The position numbers were made by a program, and so were the translations under genes. The notes beneath the pieces are model-generated. The model saw only the letters and a program-made list of their open reading frames with translations. It ran no database searches and was not told where the DNA came from. Shown here piece after piece: positions 35,529-45,000 of a stretch of DNA of 64,000 nucleotides; position 1 is the stretch's first letter, and each line of letters begins with the position of its first letter. The stretch comes from Streptomyces sp. NRRL F-6131 (GTDB lineage Bacteria > Actinomycetota > Actinomycetes > Streptomycetales > Streptomycetaceae), in the NCBI GenBank assembly GCA_000719695.1, contig JOHN01000004.1, forward strand, positions 128,691-192,690, read 5' to 3'.

Positions 35529-36391
35529 GCGCCGCGGTTGCTGAGGTGTCACCCGATCACGCGGCCGGGTACCGGCCGGGGCGGACCCTGCCGTTCCGGG
35601 TCGAGGTGGTCCGCCAGCTGCGGCGGCGCCGCACGATGGTGATCGGCGGGGTGCTCGCCGCGATGCCGCTGATCGTGCTGGCGGCCTTCGCGGTGGCCGG
35701 CACGCCGGGGCGGGCCGACCGGACCACGTTCATCGAGCTGGCGACCTCCTCCGGGCCGAACTTCGCCGCCACCATGCTCTTCATGGGCACCGGCTTCATG
35801 CTGGTGATCCCGGTCGCGCTGTTCTGCGGCGACACGGTGGCCTCGGAGGCCAGCTGGTCCTCGCTGCGGTACCTGCTGGCCGCGCCGGTGCCGCGGGCGC
35901 GGCTGCTGATGCGCAAGTTCCTGGTCGGGCTGCTGTTCTCGGCGGCGGCCGTGGTGCTGCTGCCGCTGGTCGGCCTGGCGGTCGGCACCGCGGCGTACGG
36001 CTGGGGCGACCTCCGGCTGCCGGCCGGGGCGAGCCTGACCGCGGGCGAGGCGCTGCCCCGGCTGGCGGTCGCGGTGGCGTTCGTCCTGCTGAGCGAGGTG
36101 GTGATCGCCGCGCTGGCGTTCTGGCTCTCCACCGCGACGGACGCGCCCCTGGGGGCGGTCGGCGGGGCGGTGTTCGCCTCGATCGTCACGGGGGTGCTGG
36201 ACGCCATCACGGCGCTCGGCGACCTGCGGGGCTGGCTCCCGGCGCACTGGCAGTACGCGTGGGCGGACGCCCTGCAGCCGCGGATGGAGTGGGGCGGCAT
36301 GGTGCAGGGCGTCTCGCTGTCGCTGTCCTACGCGGTGGTGCTGCTGGCGCTGGCCTTCCGCGGGTTCGCCCGCAAGGACGTGGTGTCGTAG
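35525..36391 (+). CDS. ABC-2 type transporter permease
   Basis: A 288-residue membrane protein with about six helices, including segments near 38-60, 85-105, 135-160, 180-200, 215-235 and 255-278. A cytoplasmic N-terminus of about 35 residues precedes them. The layout fits an ABC-2 export permease, two of which would form the channel with the ATPase domain of the upstream fusion protein. The GTG start overlaps the upstream stop by four bases, tying synthesis of the two subunits. Substrate unknown. A strong hairpin follows. Confidence 0.9.
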   Translation: MSAAVAEVSPDHAAGYRPGRTLPFRVEVVRQLRRRRTMVIGGVLAAMPLIVLAAFAVAGTPGRADRTTFIELATSSGPNFAATMLFMGTGFMLVIPVALFCGDTVASEASWSSLRYLLAAPVPRARLLMRKFLVGLLFSAAAVVLLPLVGLAVGTAAYGWGDLRLPAGASLTAGEALPRLAVAVAFVLLSEVVIAALAFWLSTATDAPLGAVGGAVFASIVTGVLDAITALGDLRGWLPAHWQYAWADALQPRMEWGGMVQGVSLSLSYAVVLLALAFRGFARKDVVS

Positions 36392-36397
36392 GCAGGG

Positions 36398-36436
36398 CCC
36401 GGACCCGCCCGCCGGTGGCCGGCGGACGGGTCCGGG
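36398..36436. terminator. Hairpin between convergent permease and phoD genes
   Basis: 36398-36415 pairs with 36419-36436 (17 of 18 positions) around a 3-base loop. It lies between stops at 36391 and 36455, so it likely serves both strands. Confidence 0.85.
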
Positions 36437-36454
36437 GGTGCCGCTCGCTCCGGG

Positions 36455-38110
36455 CTACTTGACGGGGGAGTGGACCCGCTCCAGCTGCTGGGTGCCGGAC
36501 TTGGTGCGGTAGGAGCGCGACCACTTGGCGGTGGCGTCCTTGCGGGTCCGGTCGGAGAGGACGTAGTAGTCCATCTGCGTCTGGGCCGGGGTGACCTCCA
36601 GGACGCCGTAGCCGTGGGAGTCGAGGTCGACCCACTGGACGTGGCGGTTGGCGCCCTTGATCGCGGCGGCGGCGACCAGCGAGAGGGTCTGCGGCGCGAC
36701 CTTGAGGAAGTCGTCGATGTTGTCCGAGGTGACCGAGGTGACCACGAACTCGGTGGCGACGCTGCCCGACAGCGGGTAGGTGGCGGCCTCCTCGGGGACG
36801 TCGGAGGCCCAGGCCGAGTGGATGTCGCCGGTCAGGAAGACGGTGTTGGTGATGCCGTTGGACTTCAGGTGGCCGAGCAGCTCACGGCGGTCGTGGGTGT
36901 AGCCGTCCCACTGGTCGGTGTTGATCGCCAGGCCCTCGCCGGGCAGGCCGAGCAGCTTGGCCAGCGGGCGCAGCAGGTAGTCCGGCAGCGAGAAGAGGGC
37001 GACCGGGGAGATCATCACCTCGTTGCCGATCAGGCGCCAGGTGGTGTCGGAGGCGGAGAGGCCGGACTTCAGCCAGTCCATCTGGGCGCGGCCGGTGAGG
37101 GTGCGGTCGGCCGAGTCGACGTCGCCGTTGCCGACCTTGACCTGCTGGGAGCGGAACGAGCGCTGGTCCATCAGGTGCAGGTCGGCGAGCTTGCCCCAGC
37201 GCAGCCGGCGGTAGGTGGTGCCGGCGATGGACGGGCGGACCGGCATCCACTCGAAGTAGGCCTGCTTGGCGGCGGCCATCCGGTCGGCCCAGGCGCCCTC
37301 GGCGCCCGGGGTGTGGTTCTCGGCGCCGCCGGACCAGGCGTCGTTGGCGAACTCGTGGTCGTCCCAGATCGCGATGGTCGGGACCTGCGCGTGCAGCGCC
37401 CGGAGGTCCTCGTCGGTCTTGTAACGGCCGTGCCGGGTGCGGTAGTCGGCGAGGGTGAGGATCTCGTGGGCGGGGGCGTGCGGGCGGACCACGGAGCCCC
37501 GGGCGCAGAACTCGCCGCTCTTGTACTCGTAGATGTAGTCGCCGAGGAAGAGGAAGGCGTCGAGGTCGCCGCGGGCCGCCAGGTGACGGTAGGCGGAGAA
37601 GTAGCCGGCCTCCCAGTTGGCGCAGGAGGCCACGCCGAAGCGGAGTCTGTCGACGGCGGTGTCGGCGGCCGGGGTGGTGCGGGTGCGGGCGACCGGGGAG
37701 GTCACGGTGCCGGCGGAGAAGCGGTACCAGTAGGTGGTGTCGGGGGTGAGACCGCGGACGTCCACCTTGACGGTGTGGTCGGTGGCGGCGTTGCTGGTCA
37801 CGGTGCCGCTCGCGGCGATCCGGGTGAACCCCTTGTCGGCGGCGAGCTCCCAGCGGACCTCGGTGTCGGTGCCGAGGCCGGAGCCGGGGACGGCCTCGGG
37901 GACCGGGGTGACGCGGGTCCAGAGCAGGATGCCGTCGGGCAGCGGGTCGCCCGAGGCGACGCCGTGCAGGAACTGCGGTGCGGTGGCGGCCTGGGCGGCG
38001 GCGCCGAGGGAGAGCGGCAGGGCGGCGGCGCCCGCGACGACGGCGGTGGCCTTCAGCACCTGGCGGCGGTGGGGGCGGGCGGCGGTCATGTCTTCGACAA
38101 GGTCAGTCAC
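36455..38110 (-). CDS. phoD: PhoD-type alkaline phosphatase/phosphodiesterase, Tat-secreted
   Basis: A 551-residue secreted phosphatase of the PhoD family, which releases phosphate from organic esters with Fe/Ca at the active site. The N-terminus has a twin-arginine signal: R15-R16-QVLKA, a hydrophobic stretch and AQA near residue 41. The family follows: [14 protein letters not shown], a fibronectin-like domain, then [34 protein letters not shown] and LTGDIHSAW with metal ligands. I chose the GTG at 38110: TAGCCT ends 7 bases upstream, indicating a leaderless message. An ATG at 38089 is the alternative. Control by PhoP is expected for the family. Confidence 0.94.
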   Translation of the reverse strand: MTDLVEDMTAARPHRRQVLKATAVVAGAAALPLSLGAAAQAATAPQFLHGVASGDPLPDGILLWTRVTPVPEAVPGSGLGTDTEVRWELAADKGFTRIAASGTVTSNAATDHTVKVDVRGLTPDTTYWYRFSAGTVTSPVARTRTTPAADTAVDRLRFGVASCANWEAGYFSAYRHLAARGDLDAFLFLGDYIYEYKSGEFCARGSVVRPHAPAHEILTLADYRTRHGRYKTDEDLRALHAQVPTIAIWDDHEFANDAWSGGAENHTPGAEGAWADRMAAAKQAYFEWMPVRPSIAGTTYRRLRWGKLADLHLMDQRSFRSQQVKVGNGDVDSADRTLTGRAQMDWLKSGLSASDTTWRLIGNEVMISPVALFSLPDYLLRPLAKLLGLPGEGLAINTDQWDGYTHDRRELLGHLKSNGITNTVFLTGDIHSAWASDVPEEAATYPLSGSVATEFVVTSVTSDNIDDFLKVAPQTLSLVAAAAIKGANRHVQWVDLDSHGYGVLEVTPAQTQMDYYVLSDRTRKDATAKWSRSYRTKSGTQQLERVHSPVK

Positions 38111-38117
38111 GGCCGAC

Positions 38118-38123
38118 AGGCTA
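38118..38123 (-). promoter_or_regulatory. -10 element for a leaderless phoD mRNA
   Basis: TAGCCT on the minus strand ends 7 bases before the GTG at 38110. A loose dyad (GTTC-N8-GAAC, 38141-38156) lies upstream, where a regulator could bind. Confidence 0.5.
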
Positions 38124-38280
38124 CCGGCGGGTAATGCAGTGTTCCATATGCTGAACTGACTGTTCGTCGTCGCTTCACCGTGGTGTGACGCCCCGCCACC
38201 CCGCCGGGTGGACACGGTCACCCGGCGGACATGCGCGATGATGGGGCGGTCCCCCTCCCGCCGCAAGGAAGTTTGTACTC

Positions 38281-38871
38281 GTGGCCCAGATCCTGCTCCT
38301 GCACTCCGTGTACGGCCTGCGTCCCGCCGTCCACACCGCCGCCGACCGGCTGCGCGCCGCCGGGCACACCGTGCACACCCCCGACCTCTTCGAGGGGAAG
38401 ACCTTCGACGACATCGAGGCGGGCATGGCGTACAAGGAGGAGGTGGGCAGCGACGAGCTGCTGCGCCGGGCCGTCGCCGCGGCGGCCCCGCTGCTGGCGT
38501 CCGGCGCCACCCTCGTCTACGCCGGCTTCTCGCTCGGCGGCGCGCTCGCCCAGAACCTCGCCCTCGCCGACGAGAACGCGCGCGGCCTGCTGCTCCTGCA
38601 CGGCACCTCGGACATCCGCGAGGACGCGGCCACCGGGATCCCCGTCCAGCTGCACGTCGCCGAGCCGGACCCGTTCGAGCCGGAGGACTGGCTGAACGCC
38701 TGGTACCTCAACATGGGCAAGGCCGGCGCCGACGTCGAGGTCCACCGCTACCGGGGCGCCGGCCACGTCTTCACCGACGAGGCCCTCGCCGACTACGACG
38801 CCGAGGCGGCGGAGCAGACCTGGGCCGTCGCCCTGGCCTTCCTGGCCGAGCTGGACGAACAGGCGGCGTAG
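38281..38871 (+). CDS. Dienelactone hydrolase-like alpha/beta hydrolase
   Basis: A 196-residue cytoplasmic alpha/beta hydrolase of the dienelactone hydrolase clan. The nucleophile elbow GFSLGG carries Ser84, where true dienelactone hydrolases have Cys. His162 (GAGHVF) and Asp130 complete a plausible triad. The N-terminal [14 protein letters not shown] supplies the oxyanion loop. The substrate is unknown and an esterase is likely. The GTG start has AAGGAAG about 10 bases upstream. It stands alone between the divergent phoD and the repeat region. Confidence 0.9.
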   Translation: MAQILLLHSVYGLRPAVHTAADRLRAAGHTVHTPDLFEGKTFDDIEAGMAYKEEVGSDELLRRAVAAAAPLLASGATLVYAGFSLGGALAQNLALADENARGLLLLHGTSDIREDAATGIPVQLHVAEPDPFEPEDWLNAWYLNMGKAGADVEVHRYRGAGHVFTDEALADYDAEAAEQTWAVALAFLAELDEQAA

Positions 38872-38888
38872 GCCGGCCGCGGGCGCAG

Positions 38889-39177
38889 GAAGTCGGCCGG
38901 CCCGACTCCCCACTCCGGGGGTTCTGTTCCGGTGGCCCCTTGCGAGTGGCAAGGGAGCCACCGGGACCGAGCTGTGCTGCCGAGGGAGTGGGAGGTCGGA
39001 CGGGCCGACTTCCCGCGCGCGACCGGTTCTTCCGAGTCGCACGGCCGGGCTCGGAGCGGGAAGTCGATGGGTTCGACTTCCCACTGCGCGATCCGATTGC
39101 CGTCGGCCGCTACCCGGGCTGCCGCTCCCGGATGTTCGATCGGCAGCCCCCCTTGCTGTTCGCACGGGGGCCACCGG
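38889..39177. repeat. Palindrome-rich intergenic repeat (three related units)
   Basis: The 483 bases between genes at 38871 and 39355 hold no convincing gene but dense dyads. A 27-base arm (38889-38915) pairs with 38986-39012 at 23 positions. Nested inside, 38929-38943 pairs with 38949-38964 (15 bp, one bulge). Two perfect 9-bp dyads follow: 39058-39066/39074-39082 and 39116-39124/39141-39149. The unit GGAAGTCG...CGACTTCCCACT appears three times in both orientations. TTGC-N5-GCA with a G-rich GCCACCGG tail recurs at 38940-38964 and 39153-39177. Confidence 0.75.
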
Positions 39178-39354
39178 TGGGGTGTGCGGGCTCGGTGGTC
39201 CTCTGTTTGGTGTTCTTCGGCTGAGGCCGGCCTGCCGGTCGATGGGGAGAGCAGCTGGCGCGGTGCTGGTGGTGGAGCCGTTGGCGGAGGGGAAGGTGGT
39301 CTGCGCCTTGGTGGAGGTATCCGGCTGCTGAACGTCCCAAGGGAGGATGGGGGC

Positions 39355-40572
39355 GTGACGAGGATGAGTGACGGGCGGTACGGGCCGGCAGGGTCGTTGA
39401 TCGGGCTGCTGCAGCGGGGGCGGGGGCTCGGGGCGCGGATGGCCGCCGAGGATCCGGCGGGCGCGGCCGAGATCGTGTACGGCTGTGTCGGGTGGGACTG
39501 GCGGTGGGACACGGTCGACCAGCGGGGGCTGTATCTGGCCCGGCTGGTACGGGACCTGGAGCTGCCGCTCGGGCCGGTGGTGCAGGGGCTGGGCAAGGGC
39601 GAGGAGGCGGGCGAGCGGGCCGCCCGGGTGCTGGCGTTGCTGGCGCTGGACGGGGCGGGGGAGGCCCGGGAGGCGCTGCGGGGGTACGTGAAGGAGGGGG
39701 AGCACTGGGTCGCGGCGCTGGAGGAGATGGCGCGCCGGTGGCCGGTGGAGTGGTGGGACGACCTGGCGGAGACCGGTCGGGAGCGGGCGGAGCGGGACCC
39801 GGAGGACCGGTGGGGGGAGCCGTGGTACCGGTGGGGGCTGGCCGGGCCGGGGCCGGTGCACGGGCCCCGGGAGCGCAAGCCGTTGGCGGAGGTCGACAAC
39901 GTCGGACTGCTGGAGCTGCTGGCGGATCCGGAGGAGTCGGAGGAGCGCAGGACTGCCGCGCTCGATGTGATCGATGACCGGGGGCCGGAGCCCGGAGTGA
40001 TCCCGTTGGTGCCGTCGCTGGGAACGGCGGACGGGAAGTACATGCTGTGGCCGCTGATCGGGGTGGTCGACAAGCTGGGGGCGCTGGCGGTGCCCGCCGC
40101 GCGGGAGTGGGCTGCGGTGACGGAGCCGGAGTGGTTGCGGCTGCTCGGGGAAGGCGTGCTGGCCGAGCACGGGACGGTCGCGGATGTCCCCGTGCTGGTC
40201 GGCGTCCTCGAACGGAGCTGGGTGGAGCGGCGGTGGTGCGGGCCGAAGCGGACGGCCGACGGGCTGGCGCGGTTCGGGGGCGGTGCACGGGAGGCGGTGT
40301 CGCTGCTCAGGCGGTTCTGGCTGGCGACGCCGCATTCGTTCGAGCGGGTGAGTTATCTGGGGGCGCTGGCGGAGATCGATCCGACTGGATTGGAGTCGGT
40401 GTACGTGGAGTGCCTCTGGGACTGTGAGGAGGAGGCCCGGCTGCTGGGGGTGCGGTACGCCCCGGACTCGGCGGAGGTCAGGGAGAGGCTGGTGTACCTG
40501 CGGGACGACGTGCTGGAGGAGCCCGAGGTCAGGGCCGCCGCGCGCGAGCGGTTGGCGGCCCTGACCGGGTAG
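39355..40572 (+). CDS. Hypothetical protein, Trp/Glu/Arg-rich, HEAT-like
   Basis: A 405-residue predicted cytoplasmic protein that I do not recognise. It is mostly helical, rich in Leu, Glu, Arg and Trp, with no signal peptide or membrane helix. Repeated helix pairs with Ala/Leu spacing (for example NVGLLELLADPEESEERRTA and VADVPVLVGVLERSW) suggest an alpha-solenoid of HEAT/ARM type. No catalytic motif is visible. I chose the GTG at 39355, with GGGAGG about 9 bases upstream; an ATG at 39364 is possible. It ends 3 bases before the convergent DUF2252 gene. Codon use is slightly less C-biased (many GGG and CGG codons) than in neighbours. Confidence 0.75.
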   Translation: MTRMSDGRYGPAGSLIGLLQRGRGLGARMAAEDPAGAAEIVYGCVGWDWRWDTVDQRGLYLARLVRDLELPLGPVVQGLGKGEEAGERAARVLALLALDGAGEAREALRGYVKEGEHWVAALEEMARRWPVEWWDDLAETGRERAERDPEDRWGEPWYRWGLAGPGPVHGPRERKPLAEVDNVGLLELLADPEESEERRTAALDVIDDRGPEPGVIPLVPSLGTADGKYMLWPLIGVVDKLGALAVPAAREWAAVTEPEWLRLLGEGVLAEHGTVADVPVLVGVLERSWVERRWCGPKRTADGLARFGGGAREAVSLLRRFWLATPHSFERVSYLGALAEIDPTGLESVYVECLWDCEEEARLLGVRYAPDSAEVRERLVYLRDDVLEEPEVRAAARERLAALTG

Positions 40573-40575
40573 GAG

Positions 40576-41904
40576 CTACAGGCCCGGGATGCGGCCGTTG
40601 CGGTAGAGGTCGACGAAGAGCTGGTGGTCGGCGCGGGCCCGGGCGCCGTAGGTGTGGGCGAAGTCGACCAGCATCCGCGTGAAGCCGGCCTCGTCGCGGC
40701 CGATGGCCTCGTGGATGGCGTGCTCGGTGGAGAACGGGACCAGGGTGTGGCCGCTGGAGGACTCGTCGGCCGCCGCGTGCATGGTGGCGGTGGCCCGGCC
40801 CAGGTAGCGGGTGACGGCGAGCAGGTCCGGCAGTTCGTTGAGGTCGCGCCAGTCGAGGTCCGCCGCGTACGGGGAGACCTCGGCGACCAGCTGGCCGCGG
40901 CCGCGCAGGGTGGTGTGGCCGAGCCACGGGTCGCTGTGGGACTGGAGGGCGCGCTGGGAGATCACCGTGCGGTGGCCCTCGTGCTCGAAGTAGCCGGCGA
41001 TGGCGGGGTCGGTGACGTGGCGGGAGACGGCCGGGGTCTGGCCCTGCTTCATGTAGATGATCACGTCGTTCTCGAGGGCGTCGGTGTGCCCCTCGAGGAG
41101 GAGGTTGTAGGAGGGCAGGCCCGCCGAGCCGATGCCGATGCCGCGGCGGCCGACCACGTCCTTGACCCGCAGGGCGGTCGGGCGGGCGCGGGAGGCCGGC
41201 GGCAGGGTGGTCAGGTAGTCCTCGAAGGCGGCGAGGACCTCAGCCTTGGTCGACTCGTCCAGCTCGATCGCGCCGCCGCCGAGCCGGAAGCGGCGGTCGT
41301 AGCCGTCGACGACGGTGTCGCCGTCCAGCAGCGACACCCGGGTCTGCAACCGGGCCTGCCGGAGGGTGTCGAGGACCGGCCCGGTGGTGGTGTCCAGGGT
41401 GTACGGGTCGGCGTCGCCGGAGGTGACGTGGGCGGCGACGCGGGCCCGGTAGGCGTCGGCGAAGGCGGTGACCAGCTCGGTGATGGTCGCGTCCGAGAGC
41501 GCCTTGGCGTAGCCGATCAGGGCGAGCGAGGCGGCCAGGCGCTGGACGTCCCAGGTGAAGGCGCCGACGTAGGCCTCGTCGAAGTCGTTGACGTTGAAGA
41601 CCAGCCGGCCCTCGGCGTTGAGGTAGGTGCCGAAGTTCTCCGCGTGCAGGTCCCCGTGGATCCAGACCCGGCCGGTGCGGTCGTCGAGGAAGGGCGCGCC
41701 GTAGGAATCGAACGGCGCGGTGGTGAGGTCGGCGTAGTAGAGGGCGGCGGTGCCCCGGTAGAAGGCGAAGGCGGAGGCGGCCATCTTCCGGAACTTCACC
41801 CGGAAGGCCGCCGGGTCCTGGGCGAGGAGGTCGCCGAACGCCGTGTCGAAGACTCCGAGGATGGTCTCGGCGCGGTCGGTGGCGGGGGGCTGCTGGTGCG
41901 ACAT
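40576..41904 (-). CDS. DUF2252 family protein (kinase-like fold)
   Basis: A 442-residue DUF2252 protein. The residues HGDLHAENFG (about 89-98) and VNDFDEA (about 109-115) match the catalytic HGDxxxxN and metal-binding DFD motifs of aminoglycoside phosphotransferase-like kinases, so phosphotransfer is a reasonable guess. No substrate is known for the family. GRRGIGIGSAGLPSYNLLLEG is conserved in the family. The ATG at 41904 follows GAAGGATC. The gene is single and convergent with the hypothetical gene on its left. Confidence 0.9.
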   Translation of the reverse strand: MSHQQPPATDRAETILGVFDTAFGDLLAQDPAAFRVKFRKMAASAFAFYRGTAALYYADLTTAPFDSYGAPFLDDRTGRVWIHGDLHAENFGTYLNAEGRLVFNVNDFDEAYVGAFTWDVQRLAASLALIGYAKALSDATITELVTAFADAYRARVAAHVTSGDADPYTLDTTTGPVLDTLRQARLQTRVSLLDGDTVVDGYDRRFRLGGGAIELDESTKAEVLAAFEDYLTTLPPASRARPTALRVKDVVGRRGIGIGSAGLPSYNLLLEGHTDALENDVIIYMKQGQTPAVSRHVTDPAIAGYFEHEGHRTVISQRALQSHSDPWLGHTTLRGRGQLVAEVSPYAADLDWRDLNELPDLLAVTRYLGRATATMHAAADESSSGHTLVPFSTEHAIHEAIGRDEAGFTRMLVDFAHTYGARARADHQLFVDLYRNGRIPGL

Positions 41905-42095
41905 TCGGGATCCTTCGGGCTCGGCGGGTGGCCGGGAACGGAGCTGCCTCAGGAGGCTAGAGTAGGAGCGTGAACGTGTGAGTGCTGGTCCGGGCCCCGT
42001 GAGTGGCTCGGGCCGCAACTGTTTCCGGGCACCCGCTGTGACCTGCGCGTTCGCCGGCTCCCCATCTGTCAGTACGAGCCTACGGAGGCCCCGCC
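41905..42095 (+). promoter_or_regulatory. Upstream region of dnaE
   Basis: A -10-like TAGAGT lies at 41958-41963 without a good -35 at 17-18 bases, implying a leader of about 125 bases. The ribosome binding site ACGGAGG lies at 42082-42088. Confidence 0.4.
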
Positions 42096-45000
42096 TTGAG
42101 CGATCAGCCGTTCGCGCACCTGCACGTCCACACCGAGTACTCGATGCTGGACGGCGCAGCCCGGCTGAAGCAGATGTTCAAGGAGGTCGAGCGGCTGGGG
42201 CAGTCCCATGTCGCGATGACCGACCACGGCAACATGTACGGCGCGGCCGAGTTCCACAAGCAGGCCACCGCCGCCGGCATCACCCCGGTGATCGGGATCG
42301 AGGCGTACGTCGCGCCCGAGTCCCGTTCGAACACCAAGCGCGTCCTGTGGGGCCAGCCGCACCAGAAGAAGGACGACGTCTCGGCGTCCGGTGCCTACAC
42401 CCACAAGACCATCTGGGCCCGGAACAAGGAGGGCCTGCACAACCTCTTCAAGCTGACCTCGCGCTCGTACTCCGAGGGCTGGCTGGTCAAGTGGCCCCGG
42501 ATGGACAAGGAGCTGATCTCCGAGCTGTCCGGCGGCCTGATGGCGACCACCGGCTGTCCCTCCGGCGAGCTGCAGACCCGGCTGCGCCTCGGGCAGTTCG
42601 ACGAGGCGCTACGCTCGGCCGGCGAGTACCAGGAGATCTTCGGCAAGGAGAACTACTTCCTGGAGCTGATGGACCACGGGCTCGACATCGAGAAGCGGGT
42701 CCGCGACGGCCTGATCGAGATCGGCCGGAAGCTCGGCATCCCGCCGGTCGTCACCAACGACTCGCACTACACCACCGAGGCCGACGCCGGCGCCCACGAC
42801 CTGCTGCTCTGCGTGCAGACCGGCAAGAACCTCTCCGACCCGGACCGCTTCCGGTTCGACGGCACCGGCTACTACATCAAGTCGGCCGCCGAGATGTACG
42901 CGCTGGACCAGTCGGACGCCTGGCAGGAGGGCTGCCGCAACAGCCAGCTGCTGGTGGCCGAGCGGGTCGACACCACGGGCATGTTCGAGTTCCGCAACCT
43001 CATGCCGCGCTTCCCGATCCCGGAGGGCTTCGAGTCCGAGGCGGACTTCTTCAGGTCCAAGGTCTGGGAGGGCATGGACTGGCGCTTCCCGAACGGGTAC
43101 GACGAGGAGCACAAGAAGCTCGCCGAGTACGAGATGGACACCATCATCCAGATGGGGTTCCCGGCGTACTTCCTCGTGGTCGCCGACTTCATCATGTGGG
43201 CGAAGGGGCAGGGCATCGCGGTGGGCCCCGGCCGTGGTTCGGCGGCCGGCTCGCTGGTCGCGTACGCCATGGGCATCACCGACCTCGACCCGATCCCGCA
43301 CGGCCTGATCTTCGAGCGCTTCCTCAACCCCGAGCGCATCTCCATGCCCGACGTCGACATCGACTTCGACGAGCGCCGGCGCGGTGACGTGATCCGGTAC
43401 GTGACGGAGAAGTGGGGCTCCGACAAGGTCGCCATGATCGTCACGTACGGCACCATCAAGGCGAAGGCCGCCATCAAGGACTCCTCGCGGGTCCTCGGCT
43501 ACCCCTACGCGATGGGCGACCGGATCACCAAGGCGATGCCGCCGGACGTCATGGGCAAGGGCATCCCGCTGTCCGGGATCACCGACTCCTCGCACCCGCG
43601 CTACAGCGAGGCCGGCGAGATCCGCGGGCTGTACGAGAACGACCCCGACGTGCGGAAGGTGATCGACACCGCGCGCGGCATCGAGGGCCTGATCCGCCAG
43701 CCCGGTGTGCACGCGGCGGGCGTCATCATGTCCGCCGAGCCGCTCACCGACCACATCCCGGTCTGGACCCGGCACACCGACGGCGTCACCATCACGCAGT
43801 TCGACTACCCCACCTGTGAGGGCCTCGGGCTCCTCAAGATGGACTTCCTCGGCCTGCGCAACCTGACGATCATGGACGACGCCGTCAAGGCGATCGAGAA
43901 GAACAAGGGCGAGAAGATCGAGCTGCTCAAGCTGCCGCTCGACGACAAGCCGACCTACGAACTCCTCGCCCGCGGTGACACCCTCGGCGTCTTCCAGCTC
44001 GACGGCGGCCCCATGCGCTCGCTGCTGCGCCTGATGAAGCCCGACAACTTCGAAGACATCTCCGCGGTGCTGGCGCTGTACCGACCCGGCCCGATGGGCG
44101 TCAACTCGCACACCAACTACGCGCTGCGCAAGAACGGCCAGCAGGAGATCACCCCGATCCACCCGGAGCTGGAGAAGCCCCTGGAGGAGGTGCTCCGGCC
44201 CACCTACGGCCTGATCGTCTACCAGGAGCAGGTGCAGAAGGCCGCGCAGATCCTGGCCGGCTACTCGCTCGGCCAGGCCGACCTGCTGCGCCGGGCGATG
44301 GGCAAGAAGAAGAAGGAGATCCTGGAGGCCGAGTTCGTCCCGTTCCAGAAGGGCTGCCGGGAGCGCGGCTACTCGGACGCGGCGATCCAGGCGGTCTGGG
44401 ACGTCCTGGTCCCCTTCTCCGGCTACGCGTTCAACAAGGCCCACACCGCGGGGTACGGGCTGGTCTCGTACTGGACGGCGTACCTCAAGGCCAACTACCC
44501 GGCCGAGTACATGTCCGGCCTGCTGACCTCGGTCAAGGACGACAAGGACAAGTCGGCGGTCTACCTCAACGAGTGCCGGAAGATGGGCATCAACGTCCTG
44601 CCGCCGGACGTGAACGAGTCGGACGCCGACTTCACGCCGCACGGGGACACCACGGTGCGGTTCGGTCTGACCGCCATCCGCAACGTCGGCGGGCCGGTCG
44701 TCGAGTCGATGATCCGGACCCGGAAGACCAAGGGCAAGTTCTCCTCCTTCCCGGACTTCCTGGACAAGGTGGAGTCGGTGGTCTGCAACAAGCGGACCGT
44801 CGAATCGCTGATCAAGGCCGGTTCCTTCGACTCGCTCGGGCACACCCGCAAGGGCCTGACCGCGCAGTTCGAGCCGATGATCGACAACGTCGTCGGCATC
44901 AAGCGCAAGGAGGCCGAGGGACAGTTCGACCTCTTCGGCGGCGACGCGACGAGCGACGAGCCGAGCTTCGGGCTGGACGTGGTCTTCTCCGAGGAGGAGT

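Noticed and set aside
38889..39177. Dyads considered as a tRNA or insertion sequence end
   Set aside because: No cloverleaf with a T-loop is readable and no transposase lies nearby; the units recur within the region, so a repeat is the better description.
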